64,000 nucleotides of DNA from Serinicoccus sediminis (GCF_004153545.1 NZ_SDVA01000005.1:152492-216491); one strand, 5' to 3'; shown: positions 1-8,749, counted from the first letter of the stretch. Notes: generated by a model from the sequence alone, not told the origin. Numbers and translations are program-made.

Positions 1-1605
1 GCGCAGCGGGTAGGTGCGGGTCGAGGCCAGCCCGGCGACGTCCATCGGGTCGGTGCCGCGCCGCCAGAGCACCACGGCGTGGCCCTCGACGTCGATGCCC
101 CGCCGCCCGGCGCGGCCGGTGAGCTGGGTGTACTCCGCCGGGGTGACCGGCGCGTGCTCCTCGCCGTTGAACTTCACCAGCTTCTCCAGCACCACGGTGC
201 GGGCCGGCATGTTGATGCCGAGCGCGAGCGTCTCGGTCGCGAAGACTGAGCGCACCTGCCCGGCGGTGAAGAGCTCCTCGACGATCTCCCGGAACAGCGG
301 CAGCATCCCGGCGTGGTGCGCGGCGTAGCCGCGGGAGAGCCCCTCGACGAAGTCGTGGTAGCCCAGCACCCCGAGGTCGGCCGGGTCGACCTCGGCGACC
401 CGCTCGGCGACCAGGGCCCTGATGGTCTGGCCCTGCTCCTCGGGGATGAGCCGGGTGCCGCGGCCGAGCAGCTGCTGCACCGCCCCGTCGCAGCCGGCCC
501 GGCTGAAGATGAAGGTGATGGCCGGCAGCAGCCCGTCGCGGTCGAGCCGGTCGATGACCTGCGCCCGGCTCGCCACGCCCCCGGGCAGCGACCCGCGGGA
601 GAAGCCCCCGTCTCCACCGCCGCCACCGGTGCCGCGGGCGTCGTCGTAGCGGCGGGACTGCCCGGTGTGCCGAGACCCCCGCTGGTCGCGGCGGTCGCCC
701 CCGCGCCCGCCGGAGCGTCCCCCGCCCGGGCGTCCACCCCCTGAGCGACCGCGCCCGCGCGGCTCGCCCCGTCGGCCCCGCGGGCCACCGGGGTCGTCGC
801 GTCGCCACCCGCCGTCGGCCCGCGCCGAGCGCTCGGCCGCCGAGATGCCCTGCAGGAGCTCGGGGTTGACCCGGGTGGTGCCGTCCACCCCGGGTGCGGC
901 GCGCAGCCCGTCGGTGACGAAGAGGTCGTAGAGCCGCTGCCCGACCATCATGTGCTGCCAGAGCGGCACCGGCCGGTGCTCGGAGACGATGACCCGCAGC
1001 GAGTCGGCGTCCCCGCGCCCGCGCACCTGCCGCAGCCAGTCGCCGAACTCCTCGGCGTTGCTCACCGTCGCCGACAGGGAGATGACCTGCACCGACTCGG
1101 GCAGGTGGATGATGACCTCCTCCCAGACGGCGCCGCGCCACCGGTCGGCGAGGTAGTGCACCTCGTCCATGATGACGAAGCCGAGCCCGGTGAGGGTCGG
1201 GGACGCGGCATACATCATGTTGCGCAGCACCTCGGTGGTCATGACGACCACCGGTGCCTCGCCGTTGATCGAGGCGTCCCCGGTGAGCAGCCCGACGTTG
1301 GCGGACCCGTGCCGCGCGACGAGGTCGTGGTACTTCTGGTTCGACAGCGCCTTGATGGGGGTCGTGTAGAACGCCTTGCGCCCGGTCTCCAGGGCGAGCG
1401 CGACCGCGAACTCCCCGACGACGGTCTTGCCGGCTCCGGTCGGCGCCGCGACGAGCACGCCGGCGCCGTCCTGGACGGCGTCGATGGCCTCGCGCTGGAA
1501 GTCGTCGAGCTCCAGGCCGAGGGTCTCGGTGAACCGTCCCGCGGGGGTGGCGGCACGCGCGGCCCGGGCGCGCGAGGCGGCGTAGCGTTCGGCGGGGCTG
1601 GGCAT
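1..1605 (-). CDS. helY: Ski2/HelY-like DEVH-box RNA helicase, 3' part outside window
   Basis: ATP-dependent RNA helicase of the Ski2/HelY superfamily 2 group, probably acting in cytoplasmic RNA turnover. The visible 535 residues carry a Walker A motif (APTGAGKT, about residues 51-58), a DEVH box, SAT motif III (LSAT) and motif VI (TGRAGRRGID) near the window edge. The accessory C-terminal domains lie beyond base 1. Residues about 255-335 form a Gly/Arg-rich, low-complexity insert between the two RecA-like lobes. The ATG at 1605 is preceded by a TAGCCT box seven bases upstream, so the mRNA may be leaderless. The position beside tatC/tatA and pafBC matches actinobacterial helY. Confidence 0.9.
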   Translation of the reverse strand, partial: MPSPAERYAASRARAARAATPAGRFTETLGLELDDFQREAIDAVQDGAGVLVAAPTGAGKTVVGEFAVALALETGRKAFYTTPIKALSNQKYHDLVARHGSANVGLLTGDASINGEAPVVVMTTEVLRNMMYAASPTLTGLGFVIMDEVHYLADRWRGAVWEEVIIHLPESVQVISLSATVSNAEEFGDWLRQVRGRGDADSLRVIVSEHRPVPLWQHMMVGQRLYDLFVTDGLRAAPGVDGTTRVNPELLQGISAAERSARADGGWRRDDPGGPRGRRGEPRGRGRSGGGRPGGGRSGGRGGDRRDQRGSRHTGQSRRYDDARGTGGGGGDGGFSRGSLPGGVASRAQVIDRLDRDGLLPAITFIFSRAGCDGAVQQLLGRGTRLIPEEQGQTIRALVAERVAEVDPADLGVLGYHDFVEGLSRGYAAHHAGMLPLFREIVEELFTAGQVRSVFATETLALGINMPARTVVLEKLVKFNGEEHAPVTPAEYTQLTGRAGRRGIDVEGHAVVLWRRGTDPMDVAGLASTRTYPLR

Positions 1606-1612
1606 GCCACCC

Positions 1613-1618
1613 AGGCTA
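1613..1618 (-). promoter_or_regulatory. -10 box for leaderless helY transcript
   Basis: On the minus strand this reads TAGCCT, with seven bases before the helY ATG. That spacing puts the expected transcription start at the start codon. It lies just outside the stop codon of the upstream kinase-like gene, so helY can be transcribed independently. Confidence 0.55.
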
Positions 1619-1620
1619 CG

Positions 1621-2508
1621 TCAGCCCGGGACGAGCACCCGCAGGCTGGCGGCGTCGACCCGCACGGTCAGCGGCAGGCTCCCGAGCGGCTCGCCGTCGC
1701 CGTGCGCGACGACGTCGGCCGGTCCCTCGACCGTCACCTCGCGCGCGCGGCTCACCTCCACCGCCGGGTGCCCGGTATGCCGTCCCGCTCGCAACGCGCG
1801 CAGCACGCCCAGGGCCTGGGCCGGGGTGACGGGGTGGACGAGCACGAGGTCGAGCTCGCCGTCGGCCGGGTCCGCCGCGGGCGCGACGGGCAGGCCGCCG
1901 CCGAAGAACGGCATGGACGCGGCGACCACGACGAGCGCGTCGAGCTCGCGGGTCCGGCCGTCGACGGTGAGCCGGTAGTGCAGGGGCGGTTGCCGGCGCA
2001 GCACCGCGATCTCCACGAGCGCGGAAAGCGTGTAGGACGCGGCGCCCAGCCGCCGCGGCATCCCGTTGGCGCGAGCGTTGATCCGGGCCTCCAGCGCCCC
2101 GCACACCGATCCCAGCACCCGCCGGCCCAGGTCGGGCAGGAGCAGGGTGTCGACGGTGCGGGTCCGGCCGGCCAGCAGCACGTCGACGCACCGGGCCGGG
2201 TCCCGCGGCAGCCCCAGGCTGCGGGCGTTGTCGTTGCCGGTGCCCGCCGGGAGGATCCCGAGCGCCGTCGGAGTGCCTGCACAGACGTCGGCCCCGAGGC
2301 TCACCAGCCCGTCCCCACCCGCGACGACCAGGACGTCGACCCCGTCGCCGACGAGGGCGGCGCACGCGGCGCGCGCCTGCTCCAGCGTGCCGGCCGTCAC
2401 CTGGACGACCTCGTGCCCGGCCGAGCGCAGGGCGCCGGTCGCCGCCTCCCCCACCGCGGCCGCCCCGCCACGGCCGGACCGGCGGCCGTGCACGAGGGCA
2501 TACCTCAT
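1621..2508 (-). CDS. Diacylglycerol/sphingosine kinase-family lipid kinase
   Basis: This 295-residue protein belongs to the DAGK catalytic family (YegS/DagK/BmrU type), which phosphorylates lipid or polyprenol-linked substrates at the membrane. It shows the nucleotide-binding GGDG motif (about residues 67-70) and the downstream PAGTGND motif typical of the family. Its ATG overlaps the tatC stop codon (ATGA), indicating translational coupling. Insertion of a DAGK gene between tatC and helY is seen in some actinobacteria. The lipid substrate cannot be told from sequence. Confidence 0.85.
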   Translation of the reverse strand: MRYALVHGRRSGRGGAAAVGEAATGALRSAGHEVVQVTAGTLEQARAACAALVGDGVDVLVVAGGDGLVSLGADVCAGTPTALGILPAGTGNDNARSLGLPRDPARCVDVLLAGRTRTVDTLLLPDLGRRVLGSVCGALEARINARANGMPRRLGAASYTLSALVEIAVLRRQPPLHYRLTVDGRTRELDALVVVAASMPFFGGGLPVAPAADPADGELDLVLVHPVTPAQALGVLRALRAGRHTGHPAVEVSRAREVTVEGPADVVAHGDGEPLGSLPLTVRVDAASLRVLVPG

Positions 2509-3329
2509 GTCAGCGGGGTCGCCTCGTCCGGGGACAGACCGGCATACCGGTCCGGGTTCCTCTTCGCCCGGCGGCGCTCCATGAGGAACGCGACCCCCAC
2601 CGCGCACCAGTAGAGGACGAAGACCGGGCTGGCCATCGCGAGCATCGTCCACGCGCTGGGGTCCGGCGTCATGAAGGCGGAGAAGACGAGGATGCAGAAG
2701 AGCACGATGCGCCAGCTGCGCAGCATGTTGCGGGCCGACAGGATGCCGATCTGGTTGAGCGCGACGAGCACCACGGGCAGCAGGAAGGCCAGCCCGAAGG
2801 CGAGCATGAAGTAGAGCCACAGGGTGAGAAACTCGCTCGCGCCGGGCAGGTTGGCGATGCCGTCCGGGGTGAAGCCGAGCAGGATCGCGACGAGGCGCGG
2901 GAAGGTGAAGGCCGCGAGCGCGGCCCCGGCGAAGAACAGCGGGATGGAGACGAAGAAGTAGGACAGGGCGATCTTCTTCTCGGGGCGGGTCAGACCGGGG
3001 AGCAGGAAGCCCCAGATGTTCCACAGCCAGATCGGGCTGGCGAGCAGGATGCCGCTGAAGATCGCCACCCGCAGCTGCATCGCGAACGGCTCGGTGATGT
3101 TCTGGAAGCGCAGCGAGACGGCCTCGTCCCCGCGCTCGGCGGCCACGGCGTCGATGGGGGCGGTGACGACCGCGATGATCTCGTCGTACCAGTACCACCC
3201 GACGACCGAGAGCACCCCGATCGCCAGGACGCTGATGGTCAGCCGGTTGCGCAGCTCACGGAAGTGGTCCCCGAGGGACATCCTCCCCTCGGGGTCCTTC
3301 GCGCGTCGGGCGCGGGCCGCTCGGGTCAC
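2505..3329 (-). CDS. tatC: Sec-independent protein translocase TatC
   Basis: TatC is the twin-arginine signal receptor of the Tat export system in the cytoplasmic membrane. This 274-residue protein has six hydrophobic segments and the conserved start region MSLGDHFRELRNRL. It also has the family's FVSIPLFFAG and PEKK regions and a charged C-tail. An inner ATG at MSLG (residue 17) is an equally plausible start. It is 30 bp downstream of tatA and coupled to the lipid-kinase gene. The Tat-exported oxidase at 52-53.7 kb is a likely client. Confidence 0.95.
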   Translation of the reverse strand: MTRAARARRAKDPEGRMSLGDHFRELRNRLTISVLAIGVLSVVGWYWYDEIIAVVTAPIDAVAAERGDEAVSLRFQNITEPFAMQLRVAIFSGILLASPIWLWNIWGFLLPGLTRPEKKIALSYFFVSIPLFFAGAALAAFTFPRLVAILLGFTPDGIANLPGASEFLTLWLYFMLAFGLAFLLPVVLVALNQIGILSARNMLRSWRIVLFCILVFSAFMTPDPSAWTMLAMASPVFVLYWCAVGVAFLMERRRAKRNPDRYAGLSPDEATPLT

Positions 3330-3359
3330 CGTCGGGTATGCCGTGTCGCGCGCGGTCGG

Positions 3360-3650
3360 TCAGGCGCCGGTCGTGCCGGTACCGGACCCGCCCTCGCGCC
3401 GCTTCATCGTGTCGTACTCCTCGCGGGCGGTGTCGGCGTCGTGACCCTTGCGGTCGTCGAGCGCGGGGCGCTCGGCGTCCTTCTCGGTCTTGCGCGCCTC
3501 GCCCTCGTCCTTCATCTGGTCGACCTCGGACTTGAAGACGCGCAGGGATTCACCGACCGACCGAGCCATGCTGGGCAGGTTCTTCCAGCCGAAGAGGATC
3601 ACGAAAGCGATGATGAGCACGACGATGTGCCAGAGCTTGAGGCCAGCCAT
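3360..3650 (-). CDS. tatA: Twin-arginine translocase pore subunit TatA
   Basis: TatA forms the Tat translocation pore. The 96-residue protein has an N-terminal membrane helix (about residues 7-20), the FGWKNLPSMARSVG hinge and amphipathic helix, and a long charged tail with alternating K/E/D residues. It is the first gene of the tatA-tatC-kinase run. A GGGAGA ribosome-binding sequence precedes the ATG. The order tatA-tatC after pafC is standard in actinobacteria. Confidence 0.95.
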   Translation of the reverse strand: MAGLKLWHIVVLIIAFVILFGWKNLPSMARSVGESLRVFKSEVDQMKDEGEARKTEKDAERPALDDRKGHDADTAREEYDTMKRREGGSGTGTTGA

Positions 3651-3679
3651 GAGAAGTCTCCCTAGAGTTCGCGCTACCA

Positions 3680-3706
3680 GGCGTAGAGCCTGCTTCAGTC
3701 TACGCC
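3680..3706. repeat. Short inverted repeat upstream of tatA
   Basis: The arms GGCGTAGA and TCTACGCC pair perfectly over 8 bp around an 11-base loop. They lie 30-56 bp before the tatA ATG in the pafC-tatA gap. It could be an operator or a leader hairpin. A minus-strand TAGACT inside the element could serve as the tatA -10 box. Confidence 0.4.
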
Positions 3707-3747
3707 GTGGCGGCGCACCGGGTGCGTGGTCAGTCTAACGCCGGGCC

Positions 3748-4713
3748 TCACGACAGGTTCCCGGACAGGGCCGTGCGGGCGGCCTCGCGCACCGCGTCGA
3801 CGAGGGCCGCCGGCTCGACGACCCGGACTCCCCCGCCCTCGCGCAGCACGAGCCGCAGGAGCCAGCGGGGGTCGGCGACCCGCAGCACCATCCGCACGGA
3901 GCCGTCGTCGCGCGTCTCGACCTCCTCGGCCGGGATCTGCTCGGCGACCCACGCAGAGCCGGTGTCGAGGTCGAGGGTGACGGCCTGGTCCTCAGGGTCC
4001 GGGCGGTAGACCCCGGTGCCGACGGCACGCTCGGGCAGGTCCTCCGGAGGGGTGGCCGGCACGTCGAGCACCTCGGCGGCCTCGATCCGGTCGAGCCGGA
4101 AGAGGCGCACGCCCTGGGCGCGGTGGCACCAGCCCTCGAGGTACCACCGGCCGTCCACCGACAGCGCCCGCAGCGGGTCGACGTCGCGCTCGGTGGTCTC
4201 GTCGCGGCTCCCGGAGGTGTAGCGCAGGTGCAGCCGGCGCCGCTCGGTGAGCCCGGCGCGGATGGTCGCCGCGATGCCGTCGTCGGCGGGCTGCTCGAGG
4301 TCGACGCGCACCGCGGCCGCCGCCCGCGCGGTCTCACCGGCGGCGGTCTCCAGCTTGGCCAGTGCCCGGTCGATGGCGTCCCGCTCGGCCAGGCCCGGGG
4401 TGTCGGCGAGCGCGCGGAGCGCCACGATGAGCGCCAGGGCCTCGTCGCGCCCCAGGCGCAGCGGCCGGGCGATGGTGTCGGCGTTGCCCACGAAGACCCG
4501 ACCGCCCTCCCAGGACGCCTCGATGAGGTCGTCCGGGTAGTGACCGGGCAGGCCGCAGAGGAAGAGCACCTGCAGGTCCTCCACGACCTGGCTCTCGCTC
4601 ACCCCGAGCTCCGCGGCGGCCGTGGCCAGGTCGATGCCCTGGCGGTGCAGCAGCCACGGCACCATGGTCAGCATCCGGGCCACCCGGGAGGTGGCGCTCT
4701 CGTAGGTCGCCAT
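3748..4713 (-). CDS. pafC: WYL-domain transcriptional regulator PafC
   Basis: PafC pairs with PafB as a DNA-damage-responsive transcription activator in mycobacteria, independent of LexA. The 321-residue protein has an N-terminal winged-helix-like region (residues 1-75) and a WYL domain with DGRWYLEGWCHRAQG and FRLDRI. A C-terminal extension (WCX) follows. Its ATG overlaps the pafB stop by one base (TGATG), so the pair is co-translated. The ligand sensed by the WYL domain, thought to be nucleic acid, is not visible from sequence. Confidence 0.92.
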   Translation of the reverse strand: MATYESATSRVARMLTMVPWLLHRQGIDLATAAAELGVSESQVVEDLQVLFLCGLPGHYPDDLIEASWEGGRVFVGNADTIARPLRLGRDEALALIVALRALADTPGLAERDAIDRALAKLETAAGETARAAAAVRVDLEQPADDGIAATIRAGLTERRRLHLRYTSGSRDETTERDVDPLRALSVDGRWYLEGWCHRAQGVRLFRLDRIEAAEVLDVPATPPEDLPERAVGTGVYRPDPEDQAVTLDLDTGSAWVAEQIPAEEVETRDDGSVRMVLRVADPRWLLRLVLREGGGVRVVEPAALVDAVREAARTALSGNLS

Positions 4714-5729
4714 CAGGCCGCTCCCCCCCCGTGCGCAGCGAGCACCGCGCGCAGCCGCCCGGCGACCCGCTCGGCCAGCTCGGCGGGTGCCTCGACGCGC
4801 ACGTCCGGTCCGGCGGCGCAGACCTCGCGGGCCAGTGGCGCGAGCGAGGCCACGTCGAGCTCCAGCCGCGACCAGCCCTCGGGGACGTCGGCGCCCTCCG
4901 TGCTCTCGCGGCCCCGCCGCCGCAGCGAGGCGGCCGCGCCGTCGCGCACCAGCAGGCGGACGGTCGTCGACCGCTCGCCGTCCTCCCCGGCGCTGCGCCG
5001 GATCATGGCGAGCGCGTCGAGGTCGTCGGGCACGGCATACCCCCCGGGCCGGCCGGAGCGCTCCGGGATGCCGACGACCCGGTCCAGCCGGAAGACGCGG
5101 GGTGCCTCGCGGTCGAGGTCGTGGGCGGTGAGGTACCACCGGCCGTGCCAGCTCGTGAGCCCCCACGGCTGCACCCGGCGCCGTGCGAGGTCCCCGGAGC
5201 CGCCGCGGTAGTCGAAGCTGATCGCGCACCGCTCCAGCACCGCGTCGCGGACCGGCTCGAAGGCGGGGTCGGGGGTGTGCAGCAGCGGCTCGATCCCGGC
5301 GACCGAGGACTCGTCGCGCACCACCCCGGCGGCGTCCAGCTTGCGCAGCGCCTGCGCGGCCGGGCCGGCGAGGCTCGCCTGGCCCCAGGCCCGCGCCGCC
5401 AGCCCGAGCACCGCGAGCTCGTCCGGGGCGAAGTCGATCTCGGGCAGCGCGTACTCGCGCTGGTCGATGCGGTATCCCGGCTCGTCGTCGAAGAAGGCGT
5501 CGATCGGCTCGGTGCGCAGCGGGATCCCCAGGGCGCGCAGCTCGTCCTTGTCGCGCTCGAACATCCGCTCGAAGGCCTCGGGGCTGCTCCGGGCGTAGTC
5601 CGGGACCGCCTGGCGCAGCTTGGCCCGGCTCAGCGGCTGCCGGGTGTGCAGGAGGGCGATGACGAGGTTGAGCAGCCGCTCCGTCTTCGCCGCGGCCGGG
5701 CTCGGACCCGCGCCTGTGCTCTTCGCCAT
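4713..5729 (-). CDS. pafB: WYL-domain transcriptional regulator PafB
   Basis: This is the first gene of the pafB-pafC pair. The 338-residue protein has an N-terminal helix-turn-helix (about residues 14-70) and a WYL domain with HGRWYLTAHDL and FRLDRV around residues 190-215. A minus-strand TAGCCT box ends seven bases before the ATG, so a leaderless transcript is likely. The 57-bp gap to the divergent DUF3866 gene holds both promoters. Known homologues activate the mycobacterial DNA-damage response. Confidence 0.92.
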   Translation of the reverse strand: MAKSTGAGPSPAAAKTERLLNLVIALLHTRQPLSRAKLRQAVPDYARSSPEAFERMFERDKDELRALGIPLRTEPIDAFFDDEPGYRIDQREYALPEIDFAPDELAVLGLAARAWGQASLAGPAAQALRKLDAAGVVRDESSVAGIEPLLHTPDPAFEPVRDAVLERCAISFDYRGGSGDLARRRVQPWGLTSWHGRWYLTAHDLDREAPRVFRLDRVVGIPERSGRPGGYAVPDDLDALAMIRRSAGEDGERSTTVRLLVRDGAAASLRRRGRESTEGADVPEGWSRLELDVASLAPLAREVCAAGPDVRVEAPAELAERVAGRLRAVLAAHGGGAA

Positions 5730-5736
5730 GCGGTGC

Positions 5737-5778
5737 AGGCTACCGTCCGACCTCCCCCGGTCCGGGCATCGATAGGCT
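5737..5778. promoter_or_regulatory. Divergent leaderless promoters, pafB and DUF3866 gene
   Basis: The minus-strand TAGCCT box (5737-5742) sits seven bases before the pafB ATG. The plus-strand TAGGCT box (5773-5778) sits eight bases before the GTG of the DUF3866 gene. The two point outward within a 57-bp gap. Confidence 0.5.
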
Positions 5779-5786
5779 CACCCGTC

Positions 5787-7028
5787 GTGATCACGTGGCG
5801 CGAGGGCGAGGTGCGCGAGCTGCTGCCGGGGTGGGCCGGCGTGCAGGTCCTCGGTGTCGACGTCGCGGGCGGTCGGCTGCGGGCGCTGGGCTACCCCGAC
5901 CTCGTCGGCACCGCCCGGGTCGGCGACCGGGTCCTGCTCAACGTCACCGCCCTGGAGCGGGGCCTCGGCACGGGAGGGTATGCCCTGGTCGTCGCCCTCC
6001 CCGACCGGCCGGACTCCTGGCCGGTCCGGGCGGGCGCCGAGGACGAGCCGGGGCACCTGGTCAAGGGCCGCTACTCCCCGCTGCAGCCGATGGTGCTGGG
6101 CGTGGACGACCCCGAGGGCGAGCACCACGCGACGCTCGCCCAGGCCGACGACCTGGGGGGTATGCCGGTGCTCGCCACCGACCTGCACTCCGCGCTCCCC
6201 GCGGTGCTGGCCGGGGTCCGGGCGCAGCGGCCCGGGGCCCGGGTCGCCTACGTCATGACCGACGGGGCCGCCCTCCCCCTGGCGTGGTCACGGACCGTCG
6301 CCGGGCTGCGCGACGCCGGGTGGCTGGCCAGCACGATCACGGCCGGGCAGGCGTTCGGCGGGGACCTCGAGGCGGTCACCGTCCACACCGCGCTGCTCGC
6401 GGCCCGGCACGTCGTGGGTGCCGACCTGACCGTCGTCGTCCAGGGGCCGGGCAACCTCGGCACCGTCACCCGGTGGGGCTTCTCGGGGGTGGCCGCGGGC
6501 GAGGCGCTCAACGCGGCTGCCGTGCTCGGCGGGCGGCCGGTGGCCGGGCTGCGGGTGTCCCAGGCGGATGCCCGCGAGCGCCACCGCGGCCTGTCGCACC
6601 ACAGCGCCACCGCCTTCGGCCGGGTCCTCGCCCACCCCGCCGACCTGCCGGTCCCCGTGCTCGGGTCCGACGCCCCGGGTCAGGGGGCCGACCTGCCCCT
6701 CCCCCGCACGGGGGGCGCGCCCGACGCGTCCTCCCCCCGCACCGGAGACGCACCGGACGCGCCCTCCGGGCACACCGGACGCGTGGGAGACAGCGTCGCG
6801 CTGCGCGAGTGCCTGGCACTCGTCCACCGGCAGGCGCGCGACCTGGTCGCCACGGCCCCGCACCTCGCACTGGTCGAGGTCGCCACGGAGGGCCTGGCCG
6901 AGGCCTTGGCGGAGGTGCCGGTCCCCTTGTCGACGATGGGCCGCGGGCTGCAGGACGACCCCGCCGCGTTCCTCACCGCCGCGGCGGCCGGCCGGCACGC
7001 CGCACGGCTCCTCGACCCCGCGGACTGA
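5787..7028 (+). CDS. DUF3866 family protein
   Basis: This 413-residue soluble protein matches the actinobacterial DUF3866 family, whose function is unknown. Conserved stretches include VKGRYSPLQ, DLHSALPA, QGPGNLGT and HRGLSHHSATAFGR, the last suggesting a histidine-rich active or metal site. The start is GTG at 5787, chosen because a TAGGCT box lies eight bases upstream. Residues about 303-335 are a Pro/Asp/Gly linker made of similar short units (RTG, APDA). The pairing with pafB is a common actinobacterial arrangement. Confidence 0.75.
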   Translation: MITWREGEVRELLPGWAGVQVLGVDVAGGRLRALGYPDLVGTARVGDRVLLNVTALERGLGTGGYALVVALPDRPDSWPVRAGAEDEPGHLVKGRYSPLQPMVLGVDDPEGEHHATLAQADDLGGMPVLATDLHSALPAVLAGVRAQRPGARVAYVMTDGAALPLAWSRTVAGLRDAGWLASTITAGQAFGGDLEAVTVHTALLAARHVVGADLTVVVQGPGNLGTVTRWGFSGVAAGEALNAAAVLGGRPVAGLRVSQADARERHRGLSHHSATAFGRVLAHPADLPVPVLGSDAPGQGADLPLPRTGGAPDASSPRTGDAPDAPSGHTGRVGDSVALRECLALVHRQARDLVATAPHLALVEVATEGLAEALAEVPVPLSTMGRGLQDDPAAFLTAAAAGRHAARLLDPAD

Positions 7029-7296
7029 GCCCGCCTGCCGCACCACGCCGGCCGGCCCGGGCTCCTTCGTCACACCAGCACCGGTGGCCACCTGGTGCGG
7101 GGAGATGTACGGAAGGCGGCGACATCACCCTGGCCCGGGTGCACGTCCCCGCACGTGGTGACAGGCGTGACCAGAGGGACCGGTGCGATGACCGGACCAG
7201 CCGACCCGTCCGCGTCCCGGAGCACCTCCGACCGGGCGATCGTCACGTCGTCCTGGGCGCCGTCGTCGCCGGTGCGACGGGACCTCGCCGGTCACC
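7029..7296. other. Intergenic stretch, no gene seen
   Basis: I see no coding region or clear hairpin terminator between the DUF3866 gene and the leader peptide frame. The stretch has several short GC-rich self-complementary pieces but none with a U-tract. It probably holds upstream elements of the antiporter promoter. Confidence 0.4.
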
Positions 7297-7302
7297 TACA
7301 GT
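7297..7302 (+). promoter_or_regulatory. -10 box for leader peptide/antiporter transcript
   Basis: TACAGT lies seven bases before the ATG at 7310. This spacing predicts a transcript that starts on the first codon of the 25-residue leader frame. Confidence 0.5.
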
Positions 7303-7309
7303 GAGCGCC

Positions 7310-7387
7310 ATGACCCTGCCCGTGCTCACGGCATACCGAGACTCCACCTGTCCCACGACGCTCGCGCGCGCTGCTCGCGCCGGCTGA
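7310..7387 (+). CDS. Putative 25-residue leader peptide upstream of antiporter
   Basis: A short frame runs from ATG to TGA and ends nine bases before the antiporter start. It encodes a small basic peptide with one Tyr and one Cys. No homologue is recognised. The TACAGT box seven bases upstream fits a leaderless start, which would place this frame first on the antiporter mRNA and could couple or attenuate antiporter translation. It also contains one copy of the dispersed GGCATACC octamer at 7330. It may be untranslated leader instead. Confidence 0.35.
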   Translation: MTLPVLTAYRDSTCPTTLARAARAG

Positions 7388-7396
7388 GGCGCGGGT

Positions 7397-8749
7397 ATGT
7401 CGTCCGACCTGCTCTTCCTCCTGGGCGGCGGGGTGCTGCTCCTCGCCGTCGCGCTGCCCAGCCTGCTGACCCGTGCCTGGCTCTCGGCGCCGGTCATCCT
7501 CATCCTCGTCGGGGCGGTCATCGGGTGGCTGCCCATCGCCTCCGGTCTCGGCTTCGACCCCACGGACCAGCGCGAGACGATCGAGCACGTCACCGAGATC
7601 ACCGTCCTCGTCGCGCTCATGGGCGTCGGGCTCGCCCTCGACCGGCCGCTCTCCCTGCGCAACCTGCGCTCCTGGCGCACCTGGTCGGCGACCTGGAAGC
7701 TGCTCGGCATCGCCATGCCGCTCAGCATCGCCGGCGTCTTCCTCCTCGGCTGGTGGGGGCTCGGCCTCGGCGCCGCCCCCGCGCTGCTGCTCGGCGCCGT
7801 GCTGGCCCCGACCGACCCGGTCCTCGCCGGGGACGTCCAGGTCGGCGGGCCGGTCATCACGCGTCGTGAGGCCGACAGCGAGGAGTCCATGGCCGACCAG
7901 CTGCACGACGACGAGATCAGCGACGACGACGAGGTCCGGTTCGCGCTCACGTCCGAGGCCGGCCTCAACGACGCCCTCGCCTTCCCCTTCGTCTACGCGG
8001 CGATCTTCCTCATGACCATGGGGTCGCCGCTGGACTGGGGGCTGCGCTGGCTGGCCTTCGAGCTGGTCGGCAAGATCGTCATCGGGCTGCTCGTCGGGAT
8101 GGCCGTCGGCTGGGTCCTGGCCTACGTCGCCTTCCGCACCCGGCAGCAGGCGCTGCGGCTGGCCGAGCAGGGCGAGTCGCTCCTGGCGCTCGCGGCCATG
8201 GTGCTGGCCTACGGCGTGGCCGAGGTCGCCCAGGGCTACGGCTTCCTCGCGGTCTTCGTGTGCGCCATGACCATGCGCGCACGGGCGCGGCGGCACGAGT
8301 TCCACGAGCACATGCACGGGGTGGTCGAACGGCTGGAGCGGCTGCTCACCCTCCTCGTGCTGCTCTTCGTCGGGATCGCGCTCACCGACGGTGCCCTGGA
8401 GTCCCTCGACTGGCGCGGGGTGGTCGTGGGCGTGTCACTCGTCCTCGTCATCCGCCCGCTGGCCGGCTGGGTCGCGCTGCGGCCCGGGCGCTGGCGCATG
8501 TGCGACGAGAGGCTGCGTCCGCTGGCCCGGCGCGAGCAGCTCATCACCGCCTTCTTCGGCATCCGCGGCGTGGGCACGCTGTTCTACATCGCCTACGCCC
8601 TGTCCGAGACGACCTGGACCGGTGAGCGCTGGCTCTGGGCCACCTGCGTGTTCACCATCGTCTTCTCGGTCGTCCTGCACGGGGTCCTGGTGACGCCGAT
8701 GATGACGAAGCTCGAGCGCGACCGGGAGCGCCTCCTCCGGGCGACCTGA
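7397..8749 (+). CDS. CPA1-type cation:proton antiporter
   Basis: This 450-residue integral membrane protein of the monovalent cation:proton antiporter-1 (NhaP-like) family exchanges Na+ or K+ for H+. It has about twelve hydrophobic segments, the APTDPVLAG motif around residue 137 and SEAGLNDA around residue 190, the usual ion-binding Asp region. An acidic insert (EADSEESM to SDDDEV) lies in the loop between them. The start is ATG at 7397. A perfect hairpin terminator follows 79 bp after the stop. Confidence 0.88.
   Translation: MSSDLLFLLGGGVLLLAVALPSLLTRAWLSAPVILILVGAVIGWLPIASGLGFDPTDQRETIEHVTEITVLVALMGVGLALDRPLSLRNLRSWRTWSATWKLLGIAMPLSIAGVFLLGWWGLGLGAAPALLLGAVLAPTDPVLAGDVQVGGPVITRREADSEESMADQLHDDEISDDDEVRFALTSEAGLNDALAFPFVYAAIFLMTMGSPLDWGLRWLAFELVGKIVIGLLVGMAVGWVLAYVAFRTRQQALRLAEQGESLLALAAMVLAYGVAEVAQGYGFLAVFVCAMTMRARARRHEFHEHMHGVVERLERLLTLLVLLFVGIALTDGALESLDWRGVVVGVSLVLVIRPLAGWVALRPGRWRMCDERLRPLARREQLITAFFGIRGVGTLFYIAYALSETTWTGERWLWATCVFTIVFSVVLHGVLVTPMMTKLERDRERLLRAT

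Noticed and set aside
952..2613. Long plus-strand open frame opposite the helicase and lipid-kinase genes
   Set aside because: It is low in hydrophobic order, rich in Arg/Gly/Pro/His and opposite well-conserved families. Such frames are common in very GC-rich DNA, as are those at 17973-20768 and 31249-33417.
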